A stretch of 64,000 nucleotides of DNA from Bacteroidota bacterium (GCA_023427985.1 JAEYZM010000004.1:148324-212323), one strand, 5' to 3'. Positions 46,443 through 55,611 are shown, counted from the stretch's first letter. Numbers and translations are program-made. Notes: generated by a model from the letters alone, not told the origin.

Positions 46443-47469
46443 AGGAATTCAAATTTATGAATAAGTCGGTATGATAGATCTCTCCTTTAGCGAAATGATT
46501 GAAGGTATATTCTTTATAACTTAATTCCAGAATTCTATTTAAATTTTTATACCCTATTCCCGAATACTCAGAATTCATAACTGCTTCAAATGTATTTTCA
46601 ACTATTAATCGTAAATGATTCTCATCTGTTACATTTAAATCGATGTTGATTTCTGCTTCATTCAGGCTCTCTGAAACTCCGTATTTAAAAGCATTTTCGA
46701 TGATTGGTAACAATAGCATGGGTACAATTCTTGCAGAATTTGTATCTATCTTTGTTTGAAAATTTAATTTCAATTTATTACCGTACCTTAATTCTTCTAA
46801 GTAAATATAATTCTGAATGAGTTCTAATTCTTCATGTATGGAGTATAGTTTTTTTTCTGTACCATATGAGATGTATCGCAGTATTTCCGATAATTTAAGA
46901 ATTGCATTTGCCGAATAGGGGTCCGTTTTTCTTGTGATGCCGTATATATTATTTAATGAATTAAATAGAAAATGTGGATTGGTTTGAGTTTTTAAAAAAT
47001 TCAATTCTGTTTCTAATTTATTTCGTATCAAAATCTTCTCTCTTTTTAATTGCTCAACTTGCAATCGAAATAATCGTATCGTATTATAAATAGCTACAGG
47101 TGTAAGAACATCGAACATGGTGGTAAGTATTCTCAATACATTAAAATAATTGGTATCAATTTCGGCATATAAATAAGGCAGAATTACAAATAGACTTAAT
47201 GCTCTATAAACTATTATACTTAAAATAAATGCTAAAATAATTTTTAACCAATTGGATTTGAACTGCAAAAGAGCTTCGAAATTCTGAGTGATTTGAATGA
47301 TATACTGATTAAAAAATATTTTCGGGATTAACAAAATACTCTCAACTCCCACTGCCAGTAGAAACACTTGTGCATTTGGCCAATGTTCAAAAGATTTCCC
47401 TATCCAAATGTATTCTATAAAGGATTGAAATAATAAATACGTAAACCAAAATATAAATTGCAATCGCAT
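46429..47469 (-). CDS. LytS-type sensor histidine kinase
   Basis: Membrane kinase of about 346 residues from the ATG at 47469; the reading frame begins three codons earlier at TTG. The N-terminal half has four membrane helices. The His-kinase domain has TQTNPHFLFNSLNNIYG (phospho-His) and an ATPase region with LLLPIIENAFKYGVSE and YSGIGYKNLNRIL. It is the cognate partner of the overlapping LytTR regulator. It is divergent from the VCBS surface protein gene, which is one possible target. Confidence 0.94.
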   Translation of the reverse strand: MRLQFIFWFTYLLFQSFIEYIWIGKSFEHWPNAQVFLLAVGVESILLIPKIFFNQYIIQITQNFEALLQFKSNWLKIILAFILSIIVYRALSLFVILPYLYAEIDTNYFNVLRILTTMFDVLTPVAIYNTIRLFRLQVEQLKREKILIRNKLETELNFLKTQTNPHFLFNSLNNIYGITRKTDPYSANAILKLSEILRYISYGTEKKLYSIHEELELIQNYIYLEELRYGNKLKLNFQTKIDTNSARIVPMLLLPIIENAFKYGVSESLNEAEINIDLNVTDENHLRLIVENTFEAVMNSEYSGIGYKNLNRILELSYKEYTFNHFAKGEIYHTDLFINLNSYENL

Positions 47470-47675
47470 CGATATCAAGTTAAAAATATAATCTTAAAGA
47501 TTTGCGATTATAACAGATTTAATACAAGCAAGGAAAAATAACTATAAACGACCAATAAGCGTCTACGAAATTCATTGGAAGCAATACATCGGCATTCTAT
47601 AACAAGTTAATTGCTGTCTGTAGATAAATTATTTTGAAGCGTAGTATAGCATTAAACTTGATGAAAATTATGCGC

Positions 47676-49367
47676 ATGAAAAAATATATCACTCTACTAA
47701 TGCTGTTAATCTCAACTGAATTATCGGCACAAAATTTTCAAAAAATAAATACTGGAATTGTGGTCAACGATGCTGGCGATTCACGTTCTGTGAATTGGGC
47801 CGATGTGAACAATGATGGATTATTGGACTTGTTTATTTCAAACGGGCTAAACACTGGAGAGCGAAATTTTTTATACATCAACAAAGGAAATTTTGTGTTT
47901 GAAAAAGTGGATAGCAATGCGGTGATAGTGCGAGATAAGGCTCCTTACGATGGGGCGAGTTGGGCCGATATTGATAACGATGGGGATTTAGACATGATGG
48001 TAGTGACTTGGTATGGACAGAAAAATGTAGTGTATTTGAACGAAGGCAATTTGCAATTTAAGAAAATCACATCGGGGGCAATTGCAACGGACTTAACTTA
48101 TTCAGAAAGTATCGCTTGGGCCGACTATGATAAAGATGGGAAGCTCGATGCCTATGTGAGCAATTCGTTTGGCAATAAAAAGAATTTACTTTATAGGGGA
48201 AATGGAGATTCTACATTTGTAAAAATTACTACGGGTCCCGCTGTTGTAGATGCGAACAGTTCCAGAAGTATTCATTGGGTCGATGTGGATGCTGACCATG
48301 ATTTGGATTTGTTTGTTTGCAACGAGAACAATGAAAATGAAAATTTATACCTTAACAATAACGATGGAACATTTAGTAGAAGTTTAAGTTCGAACATCGT
48401 AAAGCAAGGCAGGAGTACCATTACAGCTAGTTGGGGCGATTATGATAATGATGGGGATTTAGATGTTTTTTTAGGAAACGATGGATCGGCGAATCAATTA
48501 TTTAGGAACGATGGTGCATTGAACTTTGTTGAGCAAATTTTTCCAAGCGATAGTATTGAATATACATTTGGAAGTGCTTGGGCCGATGTAGATAACGATG
48601 CGGATTTAGATTTATTCATCACGCAAGCTTTTAGTCCAAACAAGTCAGTGAATAAATTATATCTCAATACGAATGGAATATTTACATTAGATACACTTAA
48701 CTCATTTTCATTAGATTCTGGATGGTCCTATGGTTGTGCATTTGGGGATGTAGACAGAGATGGCTTTTTAGATTTAGCAGTAGCGAATTGCTATGAGAAA
48801 AAACAAAACAATTCTTTGTATAAAAACACTGGCAATTCTAATAATTGGATTGTTTTAACATGCAAAGATCTTTCGGGAAATAACCGATCGGCTATTGGCA
48901 GTATCGCACGTATTAAAACAAATGTGAACGGTCAAGAGTTATGGCAAATGCGCGAGATTACATCGGTATCGGGACACAATGGTCAGAACATGATGGATTT
49001 GCATTTTGGAATTGGTAATGCCAGTACGATCGATAGTTTGATTATTGAATGGCCATCGGGAAGTATAGAAACTTATACCAATATCAATAGTAATCAGTAC
49101 TTAGTTGTTAATAAAGGACTAGGTTTAAACACTAAGAATGACGATCGAAATATTCCCTTTAATATAATCCCTAATCCTGTGATCGATAAAATATATATTG
49201 AATCCATTAAATCGCTAGAGAATGAATACTACGAAATCTTCGATATGCAGGGTAAAAAAATAATGAGTGGAATGTTCATGTTGGGTAGCATCGACATACA
49301 GCATTTAAAAACTGGCATGTATTTGTTAAAAATTAGAAATACTGCAAGTAAATTCATTAAACAATAA
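47676..49367 (+). CDS. T9SS surface protein with FG-GAP/VCBS propeller and ASPIC/UnbV domain
   Basis: Protein of 563 residues from the ATG at 47676; an ATG two codons earlier (47670) is equally possible, and the TTG at 47634 is unlikely. The signal peptide ends ELSAQ. FG-GAP/VCBS repeats with calcium-binding DxDxDGxxD loops (WADVNNDGLLDLFISNG; WADYDKDGKLDAYVSNS) form a propeller over about 20-390. An ASPIC/UnbV domain follows (about 405-480, SVSGHNGQNMMDLHFGIG...IIEWPSG). It ends in a sorting domain (IIPNPVIDKIYIE), with SKFIKQ at the very end. Probably an adhesin or glycan-binding protein. Confidence 0.92.
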   Translation: MKKYITLLMLLISTELSAQNFQKINTGIVVNDAGDSRSVNWADVNNDGLLDLFISNGLNTGERNFLYINKGNFVFEKVDSNAVIVRDKAPYDGASWADIDNDGDLDMMVVTWYGQKNVVYLNEGNLQFKKITSGAIATDLTYSESIAWADYDKDGKLDAYVSNSFGNKKNLLYRGNGDSTFVKITTGPAVVDANSSRSIHWVDVDADHDLDLFVCNENNENENLYLNNNDGTFSRSLSSNIVKQGRSTITASWGDYDNDGDLDVFLGNDGSANQLFRNDGALNFVEQIFPSDSIEYTFGSAWADVDNDADLDLFITQAFSPNKSVNKLYLNTNGIFTLDTLNSFSLDSGWSYGCAFGDVDRDGFLDLAVANCYEKKQNNSLYKNTGNSNNWIVLTCKDLSGNNRSAIGSIARIKTNVNGQELWQMREITSVSGHNGQNMMDLHFGIGNASTIDSLIIEWPSGSIETYTNINSNQYLVVNKGLGLNTKNDDRNIPFNIIPNPVIDKIYIESIKSLENEYYEIFDMQGKKIMSGMFMLGSIDIQHLKTGMYLLKIRNTASKFIKQ

Positions 49368-49434
49368 TATATATAAGCGTTTCAGGATAAGTTATTTGAA
49401 TCGAAAGCATGCACAAAATCTGAGAAGATTTAGC

Positions 49435-49442
49435 TATCTTTG
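49435..49442 (+). promoter_or_regulatory. -7 promoter element (TATCTTTG)
   Basis: Perfect TAnnTTTG, followed after 7 nt by an ATG at 49450. It could start a transcript for a small ORF and/or the GreA-like gene. No TTG is found at the expected -33 spacing. Confidence 0.55.
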
Positions 49443-49449
49443 TATAATT

Positions 49450-49563
49450 ATGATTATTCAGCAATTCAATACCGCTATTTCTCCGAAGTCATTGACTTTG
49501 CTGGATTTATTATATCTATCCGACGACAAATTTCTGAAAAAATCTAAGGAATTTATTTCTTAA
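49450..49563 (+). CDS. Candidate leaderless small ORF (37 residues)
   Basis: Short ORF of 37 codons starting MIIQQFNTAISPKSL and ending KEFIS, in the 321-bp space before the GreA-like gene. It is supported only by its promoter geometry: the ATG lies where transcription should begin. It is not recognised as a known family. The rest of the spacer (49564-49688) holds nothing I recognise. It could be a leader peptide, a small protein, or chance. Confidence 0.35.
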   Translation: MIIQQFNTAISPKSLTLLDLLYLSDDKFLKKSKEFIS

Positions 49564-49688
49564 GTCCTGCTGGCTCTAGGGCAGGGAATGATAATCATTT
49601 TTAATATTTACCATATTCGATCGACAAATTTTCATTTGTTCTAGATGCAGTTTATTGGATCTGGTGCTCATTAATAATTTCAGAAGAC

Positions 49689-50069
49689 ATGTCAGAACAA
49701 ATAATATTAACTACAGGGATATACGACGCAATTAAAGAACAAATTAGAAGAAAGAAAGTAAGTCCAGCAGAAGAAGCAATGCTTACAAACCAATTACGAA
49801 ATGCGAAACAAGTTTTACGAAGAGAGCTTCCAGAAAACATTGTTACCGTTAACCGCATCGTAACAATAAAAGATCATGCCACACAAGAAGAGCGCGAATA
49901 TATTTTTGTACCATCAACACGTGCAAAATTAAAGAAGAATAAATTTTCAATTCTTTCCGACATCGCATTAGCAACAGTTGGTTGTAGTGTAGGCAGTGTA
50001 ATTCGATGGCCATTCAAAGATGGAGAACGCACCATTGAAGTCACAAAAGTTCAAGCATTGAATGTCTAG
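49689..50069 (+). CDS. GreA/GreB-family elongation factor-like protein
   Basis: Protein of 126 residues. A short helical N-terminus (about 1-48, RRKKVSPAEEAMLTNQLRNAKQVLRRELP) leads into a GreA/GreB C-terminal FKBP-like domain (VTVNRIVTIKDHATQEEREYIFVPSTRAKLKKNKFSILSD, CSVGSVIRWPF...IEVTKVQAL). The N-terminal coiled coil is shorter than in GreA, so it resembles Rnk-type regulators that bind RNA polymerase but need not stimulate cleavage. It is monocistronic with a hairpin after it. Confidence 0.82.
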   Translation: MSEQIILTTGIYDAIKEQIRRKKVSPAEEAMLTNQLRNAKQVLRRELPENIVTVNRIVTIKDHATQEEREYIFVPSTRAKLKKNKFSILSDIALATVGCSVGSVIRWPFKDGERTIEVTKVQALNV

Positions 50070-50080
50070 ATATAAAATTT

Positions 50081-50112
50081 CAAAGCCCTTTTTGCAAACA
50101 GAAAGGGCTTTG
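50081..50112. terminator. Hairpin terminator after the GreA-like gene
   Basis: Perfect 11-bp stem CAAAGCCCTTT / AAAGGGCTTTG with a 10-nt loop. The downstream T-tract is weak on plus and slightly better on minus. Confidence 0.75.
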
Positions 50113-50397
50113 AATAATTTAATATAAATGTGCTATTATTTGTATAGGTGTAATCTTCTTCATTACTAAGACTATACTGATTCAGATATAGTGTAAAGCT
50201 ATTTCAGGACAAGTCTGTTAAAAACAGTAAAAATTATTGTATTATATATTATATTCAATCAAACATATGGTCTAAAGATTGGGGAGTGCTGTAATGGGAG
50301 TTTTATAGAATATGAAATAATTATTTTCTTTAACAACAATTTGGAAATAATAAATTATGTAATTATTACTAGAATAAATAAAGAACAATACAATATT
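50113..50397. other. Intergenic spacer at the left edge of the island
   Basis: AT-rich DNA between the GreA-like hairpin and the stop of the HEPN gene. I see no ORF, tRNA fragment, transposon end or copy of the tRNA-Glu 3' end in it. Confidence 0.5.
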
Positions 50398-51639
50398 TCA
50401 GGAGAATTTTAATTCTTCAATATAATCATATAACTCGCTTATTGTTTTAAATTTTGAGTAAATATCGGATACTAATAAATTAGCTATCAATCGTTTTGAA
50501 AAAAACATGACCCCTAAAACATCATCTCGTTTAATATTTTGCTTACTTCCATGTGCTATACCTGATCTTAAAGTATATAATCGCTTAAATTCTTTAAAGT
50601 ATGGCTTTCTATCAGTCTTATCAACTGAAACAATGAAAGCAATTGCTTCAGAAATCTTATGGCTAATTCCAGCTGTAATTATTTCAGACTGTTCATTATG
50701 ATTCAATATGCTTTCAATTGCAAAAATGAAATGAATAAATGATTGATTTAAATCGTAATCATTAATCCCTTTACCATACCATTTGATAGCATTAATGATT
50801 CTTTTTTGGATTGGAGTTAAACTATTTCGAGTAAATAATTCCCATACTTTATTATATCCGAATTCTTTACTTCCTAAATCAATATCATCGAAATTAAAAT
50901 CATGAACAATATGACTGTTTCCAATTATACCTAAACCTCTATTTTCAGATTGAACAAATTTTACAATAGGTTTAAATCCCCAATTATTAAATACTCCAAT
51001 TGAATATTGATGATTGATGTCTGCTATTATAAAATTAAATATATGCTCTAAACTATTGATTTTTTCATCTGCTAGTTCACTAGCTTTATTAATATCTTTG
51101 GCCAAGACATTAACACTTACTAATGTTATATTACTATAGTCCCTACTATTAATTATTTTTCTTACTGTTTCATTTGGATTATCATTTAAGTTAAAATATT
51201 CATGGTCTGTTGTTGGTTTTATGAATTCATATTCACCAATGATTACTGAATTTTTATATCCCAAATTTATTCCGTTAATTTCATAAAAGAATTTATAATT
51301 ATTTGTTTCCATTGATAATATATCATCTACAATCTCAAGAAGCATTTCTTTTTCAAATAATTTCTTATCTTTAACAACAATCAATAATGCTTTTTCAAAA
51401 TATTTTCTGGTTGTTTTAAAAGAAACAAGATCACTTACTTTGGTACATTCAATATAAAATTTTTCTATAGTATCATGAAATTTTTTCAAAGCAGATTGAT
51501 TTTGTATAAATATACTATATCCATCTAATGAAATTGAATATGGTGGTCCTAGACTTTTGTTATATATAAATCCATAAACACTTAGTTCATTAAGTATATT
51601 ATTAAAATCAATAGTATGCTTTTTATAATCCATTTTCAA
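50398..51639 (-). CDS. HEPN-domain protein (Apea-like), putative defence RNase
   Basis: Protein of 413 residues. The C-terminal ~130 residues resemble an Apea-like HEPN domain, with helix FIHFIFAIESILNH and the signature R-x4-H in LRSGIAHGS (Arg358, His363), the catalytic pair of HEPN ribonucleases. The N-terminal ~280 residues are unrecognised mixed alpha/beta and may be the sensor. It is the last of three minus-strand genes in an AT-rich island next to tRNA-Glu. HEPN RNases commonly act in abortive infection by cutting RNA; that role is inferred from family and context. The residues are seen directly; activity is not shown. Confidence 0.7.
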   Translation of the reverse strand: MKMDYKKHTIDFNNILNELSVYGFIYNKSLGPPYSISLDGYSIFIQNQSALKKFHDTIEKFYIECTKVSDLVSFKTTRKYFEKALLIVVKDKKLFEKEMLLEIVDDILSMETNNYKFFYEINGINLGYKNSVIIGEYEFIKPTTDHEYFNLNDNPNETVRKIINSRDYSNITLVSVNVLAKDINKASELADEKINSLEHIFNFIIADINHQYSIGVFNNWGFKPIVKFVQSENRGLGIIGNSHIVHDFNFDDIDLGSKEFGYNKVWELFTRNSLTPIQKRIINAIKWYGKGINDYDLNQSFIHFIFAIESILNHNEQSEIITAGISHKISEAIAFIVSVDKTDRKPYFKEFKRLYTLRSGIAHGSKQNIKRDDVLGVMFFSKRLIANLLVSDIYSKFKTISELYDYIEELKFS

Positions 51640-51676
51640 TTATATACTTATATATTAAAACACATCGCTTAGTATG

Positions 51677-52591
51677 TTATTGGGCTTTCCCAAGATAATA
51701 TTCAGGTATTTCAATATTATTTATTTTCTTGTATTTTATTTGCATATCATAATCTTCACTGCCTTCTAATTCATTTAATGACATGAACTTCAACTCATTA
51801 ATCAGACATCGATTTACTCGTATGTTTTTTGATCGTAAAAGATTAATGTATTCTTGTTCAAGTACTTTGACAAAAAAGATGCTCCTATTAGTTGAATTAT
51901 ATGAATAATGATGAATACGAGCAACCAAATTTCTTTGATTATTATTAACTTGATAATATAAATTTCCATCTATATATACTTCTTCTTTCCCTACCTTTCC
52001 ATCTGGATATTTGTGTTCATTTATCCATTTACCTTGTAATAATGACATATCATTATTGATGTTTAAGTCATTAATTTTTTTATTTGATTCAATTACTTGG
52101 TCATTTGCAATAGCAATTTCTTTTAGAAGTTCTTGTTTTTCTAGCTCATACTTGACAATTTTATCATTAAGCATTTTTCTTTCATTGTTCTCAAACTCAA
52201 TAAATGCTTGCTCTGAATTTTCAAATTTTTTAACGGCATCAAGATACCTTTTACCAGGAATACTATCTTTTTGGGTAATAAAAAGTGAAAGTCTATTATA
52301 TAATACTCTACTAATATCCGTAATGCTATTTATTAATATTTTTAAAAATGGGTATATTAAGGTATATCCTAATGCATATTTTATTGGTTGATAAAGAGAC
52401 TTCTTTTCATTTTGTAAATGATCAGTAATAAAACTTAAATAATTTCCACCTAGTAGTTCATTTTGGTTCATAAATAAAATAGCTATAGGTATTTCCCAAT
52501 TTATTAATAACCAAGCTATCATGAAGGAAAATATGAAAGGACTAGAAAGCCTTTCTCTGATTAACATACCAAAAGATTTTAATTGATCCAT
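51677..52591 (-). CDS. Membrane/coiled-coil protein of unknown function
   Basis: Protein of 304 residues. It has an N-terminal membrane region of two segments (about 17-40, SPFIFSFMIAWLLINWEIPIA; about 70-90, ALGYTLIYPFLKILINSI), a charged coiled coil (about 115-175) and a C-terminal beta-rich domain (about 180-300, LQGKWINEHKYPDGKVGKEE) that looks lipocalin-like. No named family is recognised. It sits between the HEPN and HNH-module genes, all on the minus strand, and could tether the system at the membrane. Codon use is strikingly AT-rich relative to the flanking genes. Confidence 0.65.
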   Translation of the reverse strand: MDQLKSFGMLIRERLSSPFIFSFMIAWLLINWEIPIAILFMNQNELLGGNYLSFITDHLQNEKKSLYQPIKYALGYTLIYPFLKILINSITDISRVLYNRLSLFITQKDSIPGKRYLDAVKKFENSEQAFIEFENNERKMLNDKIVKYELEKQELLKEIAIANDQVIESNKKINDLNINNDMSLLQGKWINEHKYPDGKVGKEEVYIDGNLYYQVNNNQRNLVARIHHYSYNSTNRSIFFVKVLEQEYINLLRSKNIRVNRCLINELKFMSLNELEGSEDYDMQIKYKKINNIEIPEYYLGKAQ

Positions 52592-52724
52592 TATATATTA
52601 CTTGTTAAAATTGAAAAAATATTAATTTATGAGAATAATCAATCATTTTTTAATATGTAAAAAATCATATAGACTTAGCAGAATTAAATATCGATTTTCC
52701 CAAATAATAAATGCGGAATTGTGT

Positions 52725-53552
52725 TTAAACTAATTCATTGATTATTTCATTACCTTTTATTAGAAATTCAGATTGATATTTACATCTTATTTCATCATAA
52801 TAAACGCATAAAAATTTATGGTTTTGTATCTCATCGGGAAATTTTACTGAACTATTTTCTTGTGCTTCTCTATTTGTACCAACAAAATCTTTTCTTATTT
52901 TCAAATCAAGAGTAATCACATGGAATGGCTGTAAATTATTTACCTTAGGCAATGATTCAATTATTAGATTATTTGTATTATTTTTATCTTGAATCAATTC
53001 AATATTAAAGCATGGAATAGTTGAGTTATTATAAATCTTAATTTCAAATTCCCAAATTAGTGTAAAATCCCATATAGCATGACTTATCGGAATTGCATCT
53101 TTAAATATCTCTGAGTTTTTACTACTAAGTCCACTTGCTCTTTGAGTAGTTCCCGTCCATATTATTTCTGCCTCAATTATCGGTCTTTGATTAGTATTTT
53201 GCTTATTTGCATATAAAAGTTCAGAATAAGCTTCATCTTCTGCTTTATTTTTCCAATTTAATAATTTTTCAGTGGGATAATTTTCCCAATCTTTATCTAT
53301 CAAAGTCGCACAATTTTGACATAGCCATATTCCATTATCTATTGAGATTCTTTGTTCTGTAGTTAAATCTGGATTATATCTGGGTCCACCAATAGAAGCG
53401 GCAGATATATGCGCAGCTACTCCTATTATTGTTGCCTTATCATCATTAATATTTGGACCTACTGTTGGTTTTCTACAATCTGGGTTAGAACATTTAAACG
53501 CTACTCGTTTAGACATTATGTTTTTAGTTGCATATGTAAAATTTTCTCTCAT
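52725..53552 (-). CDS. HNH-type zinc-module protein with unknown C-terminal domain
   Basis: Protein of 275 residues from the ATG at 53552 (MRENFTYATKNIMSKRVAF), chosen because related N-termini begin this way; the frame is open 24 nt further. The N-terminal ~100 residues are an HNH-like treble-clef module: CSNPDC, GVAAHISAASIGGPRYNP, NGIWLCQNCATLIDKDW and WKNKAE. This module is frequent in predicted defence nucleases. The C-terminal ~165 residues are beta-rich and unassigned. They are too short for a SAVED domain. It is the first gene of the three-gene minus-strand island. Confidence 0.75.
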   Translation of the reverse strand: MRENFTYATKNIMSKRVAFKCSNPDCRKPTVGPNINDDKATIIGVAAHISAASIGGPRYNPDLTTEQRISIDNGIWLCQNCATLIDKDWENYPTEKLLNWKNKAEDEAYSELLYANKQNTNQRPIIEAEIIWTGTTQRASGLSSKNSEIFKDAIPISHAIWDFTLIWEFEIKIYNNSTIPCFNIELIQDKNNTNNLIIESLPKVNNLQPFHVITLDLKIRKDFVGTNREAQENSSVKFPDEIQNHKFLCVYYDEIRCKYQSEFLIKGNEIINELV

Positions 53553-53750
53553 AACATAATAACATTTCAATTGCAATTTACGAATTTATCTACCTGACTT
53601 ATACCTACTTTTTCCACAAGATGTTGAGCAACACTCTCCAATTTTCTCGATCGACTATTTCCTTTATTAACCTTTTACTATTTGGCACACCAGAAAACAA
53701 TCCCGATAGTTATAGAGATGCCATTATTTGAATTATAAGTGGCATAAAAC

Positions 53751-53780
53751 AAAAAAAGCCTCACATTTCTGTGAAGCTTT
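53751..53780 (-). terminator. Terminator of the tRNA-Glu transcript
   Basis: Read on minus: AAAGCtTCACA / TGTGAgGCTTT with a GAAA loop and a run of T. It lies directly after the tRNA. Confidence 0.88.
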
Positions 53781-53783
53781 CCG

Positions 53784-53855
53784 TAGCCCGTAGGGGAATC
53801 GAACCCCTGTTTGAAGAATGAAAATCTCCTGTCCTAACCCCTAGACGAACGGGCC
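53784..53855 (-). tRNA. tRNA-Glu (anticodon TTC)
   Basis: Complete cloverleaf on minus. The acceptor GGCCCGT / ACGGGCT pairs, with a G-U at position 1-72. The anticodon stem GGAGA / TCTTC holds the loop TTTTCAT with anticodon TTC. The T arm is AGGGGTTCGATTCCCCT. The CCA end is not encoded. It has a perfect promoter upstream and a terminator downstream, and is a single tRNA. The AT-rich three-gene island starts about 200 bp beyond its 3' end. Confidence 0.96.
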
Positions 53856-53894
53856 ATTTCCGTTTGCCAATTAAATTGGCGTCGTTTGGGATTG

Positions 53895-53925
53895 CAAAAG
53901 TAGTATTTATACCCTTTCCTGCAAA
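53895..53925 (-). promoter_or_regulatory. Promoter of tRNA-Glu (TTTG-N19-TACTTTTG)
   Basis: On minus, TTTG (53925-53922), 19 nt, then TACTTTTG (53902-53895). This is an exact fit to the Bacteroidota housekeeping consensus. The leader to the tRNA contains a GCCAATT/AATTGGC hairpin (53866-53880). Confidence 0.88.
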
Positions 53926-53995
53926 TTTTTTTTGAAAAAAAATATACCGAAATAGCAATATTCAAGTATTCCACATCATTTTCAAGCACTTAGGC

Positions 53996-55549
53996 TTAAT
54001 GCTGTACCAAAAACTTGCTTCGCAATTGCTCTTTGGATGATTTTAATTCCACTACATAGTAACCGTCGGCATACATATCAGTCATCAAAATATGAGCGTC
54101 TTTCTGGTAAATACCACTTGAATAAAGCAATTCGGATTTTGAATTGTAAACCTTGATTTCTGAGGGATTAAAATTTTCTGGCCATTTCACTGTGCATTGG
54201 GTCGATGATGGGTTGGGTTGGATGCTTAAGGCATATGAATTTTTAGAGCTGTTAATACCTAGCCCATTCATGATATCCACTTCTAATGAAGCCTGTCCTG
54301 CATCTGATATCCCCGACATCCGTATAACACTTGCAATAGTTGTTTTTAAAACGTCCGACATAAATTGAAAATTCAAAGAATCTGAAACATCGTTCGCGGT
54401 ATGATAATTTTTATTTCTAAAATTTGCCCCATCGGTCAGCATTAATGCTTTGTATCCCGCATCCCAAAAAGGCGCATGATCGCTCCTGCGCAAATCGGGC
54501 GCAATGCTCCCGTTGGCTGGCACTTTCACCGATACCACTTTTAAATTGGGAACATACGCATCTGCCGCCGCTTTAAATTCATCCACTAAACTCGCAGAGT
54601 TTACATTTCCAACATTGGTAATGAAATTTCCTTTAAAAGTATCGACAGCGACTTGATTATAAGCATCAGGAAATAATTGGTTAAAGCCAGTTGGTAATGT
54701 TTGAGAATTATTCCTCGTTGAATAATATCCAATCATCTCAAAATTATAAACCCCCAACAATTTCATGTCATCACGTAAAAAATTTTTCACATATTCTTTA
54801 CTTCCTAACAGTCCCAATTCTTCTAAATCGAAACCAACAAATTTGACGCTTTTATTTAATTCAACAGCTTTCAAAACCCTTGCTGCTTCTAGCATTGCCA
54901 CCACTGCCGATAAATTATCGTCGGCACCCGGACCATTCGACACACAATCAAAATGCGCATCGATGATCAAATACTTATCCCCATCGCCCCTACCCCATTT
55001 CGTACCTTCAATATTTTTTGCAGCATAAGTATTGAATTGAAAAACTTGCTCGTTCAACTCATAATCATTCACAAGCATACGTGTAGCAATACTATCTTTT
55101 ATTCTTGCTAAACGTTGCGGCGCTGCAGAGAAATGTCGAGTTCCCTCCAAACTGTCCATGTCGCGCTTCATCCGATTCGTATCTACCAATGCCAAAATCT
55201 CCTGAATACTTTGAGCCTTGTGATCATCGGCATAAACAGTAACTCTAACAAATTCATTCCATATTAATGTATCATGCTTCCAACGAATAATTTTATTGGT
55301 GCCGGGTAAAATTCCGGGACCAAGATCACCCATTGCATGTGCAGTATTGAAATAATTTTTGGAGCTTGCATTGCTTTGCACCGTTAAATATATTTCTAGC
55401 GTATCGTTCTCGGCATCCGAAACATCGAACCGAATGGTTAAAGATCCAGCGCTGTCTGTAATATTTAAATTACTCACAATAGGCCGTGCATTTTGAGCGT
55501 ATATATTTTGTATGCCGATGATGCAAAACAAAAACAAGATTTTCTTCAT
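53996..55549 (-). CDS. M28 family zinc metallopeptidase with T9SS sorting domain
   Basis: Secreted aminopeptidase-like enzyme of 517 residues. Signal peptide (ends NIYAQ), then a beta-sandwich (about 22-110) and an M28 domain (about 150-420). Metal and catalytic motifs are visible: IIDAHFDCV, GADDNLSAV and FDLEELGLLGS, then a late His in RSDHAPFWDAG. A C-terminal sorting domain follows (SIQPNPSSTQCTVKWP; SKFLVQH). It probably trims peptides outside the cell. It is transcribed alone, divergent from the second GAPDH gene. Confidence 0.94.
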   Translation of the reverse strand: MKKILFLFCIIGIQNIYAQNARPIVSNLNITDSAGSLTIRFDVSDAENDTLEIYLTVQSNASSKNYFNTAHAMGDLGPGILPGTNKIIRWKHDTLIWNEFVRVTVYADDHKAQSIQEILALVDTNRMKRDMDSLEGTRHFSAAPQRLARIKDSIATRMLVNDYELNEQVFQFNTYAAKNIEGTKWGRGDGDKYLIIDAHFDCVSNGPGADDNLSAVVAMLEAARVLKAVELNKSVKFVGFDLEELGLLGSKEYVKNFLRDDMKLLGVYNFEMIGYYSTRNNSQTLPTGFNQLFPDAYNQVAVDTFKGNFITNVGNVNSASLVDEFKAAADAYVPNLKVVSVKVPANGSIAPDLRRSDHAPFWDAGYKALMLTDGANFRNKNYHTANDVSDSLNFQFMSDVLKTTIASVIRMSGISDAGQASLEVDIMNGLGINSSKNSYALSIQPNPSSTQCTVKWPENFNPSEIKVYNSKSELLYSSGIYQKDAHILMTDMYADGYYVVELKSSKEQLRSKFLVQH

Positions 55550-55600
55550 TTGTAAAGTGTTAGGTAATACAAAATACTAAAAAATAAAGCCATATAAAAC

Positions 55601-55608
55601 TATATTTG
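55601..55608 (+). promoter_or_regulatory. -7 promoter element (TATATTTG) of the second GAPDH gene
   Basis: Perfect TAnnTTTG ending only 3 nt before the ATG at 55612. It also contains the TTG that the longest reading frame would use as start, so that start is rejected. Confidence 0.65.
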
Positions 55609-55611
55609 TAT

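Noticed and set aside
52725..53552. CBASS Cap5 (HNH-SAVED) effector
   Set aside because: The C-terminal part is too short for SAVED and no nucleotidyltransferase (CD-NTase) gene is nearby.
50113..53784. Integrative element with tRNA-Glu attachment site
   Set aside because: No integrase gene and no direct repeat of the tRNA 3' end is visible at the far edge (50.1-50.4 kb); tRNA proximity alone is weak evidence.
53761..53958. 65-codon ORF on minus across tRNA-Glu
   Set aside because: It overlaps the tRNA, its promoter and its terminator; there is no protein-like pattern.
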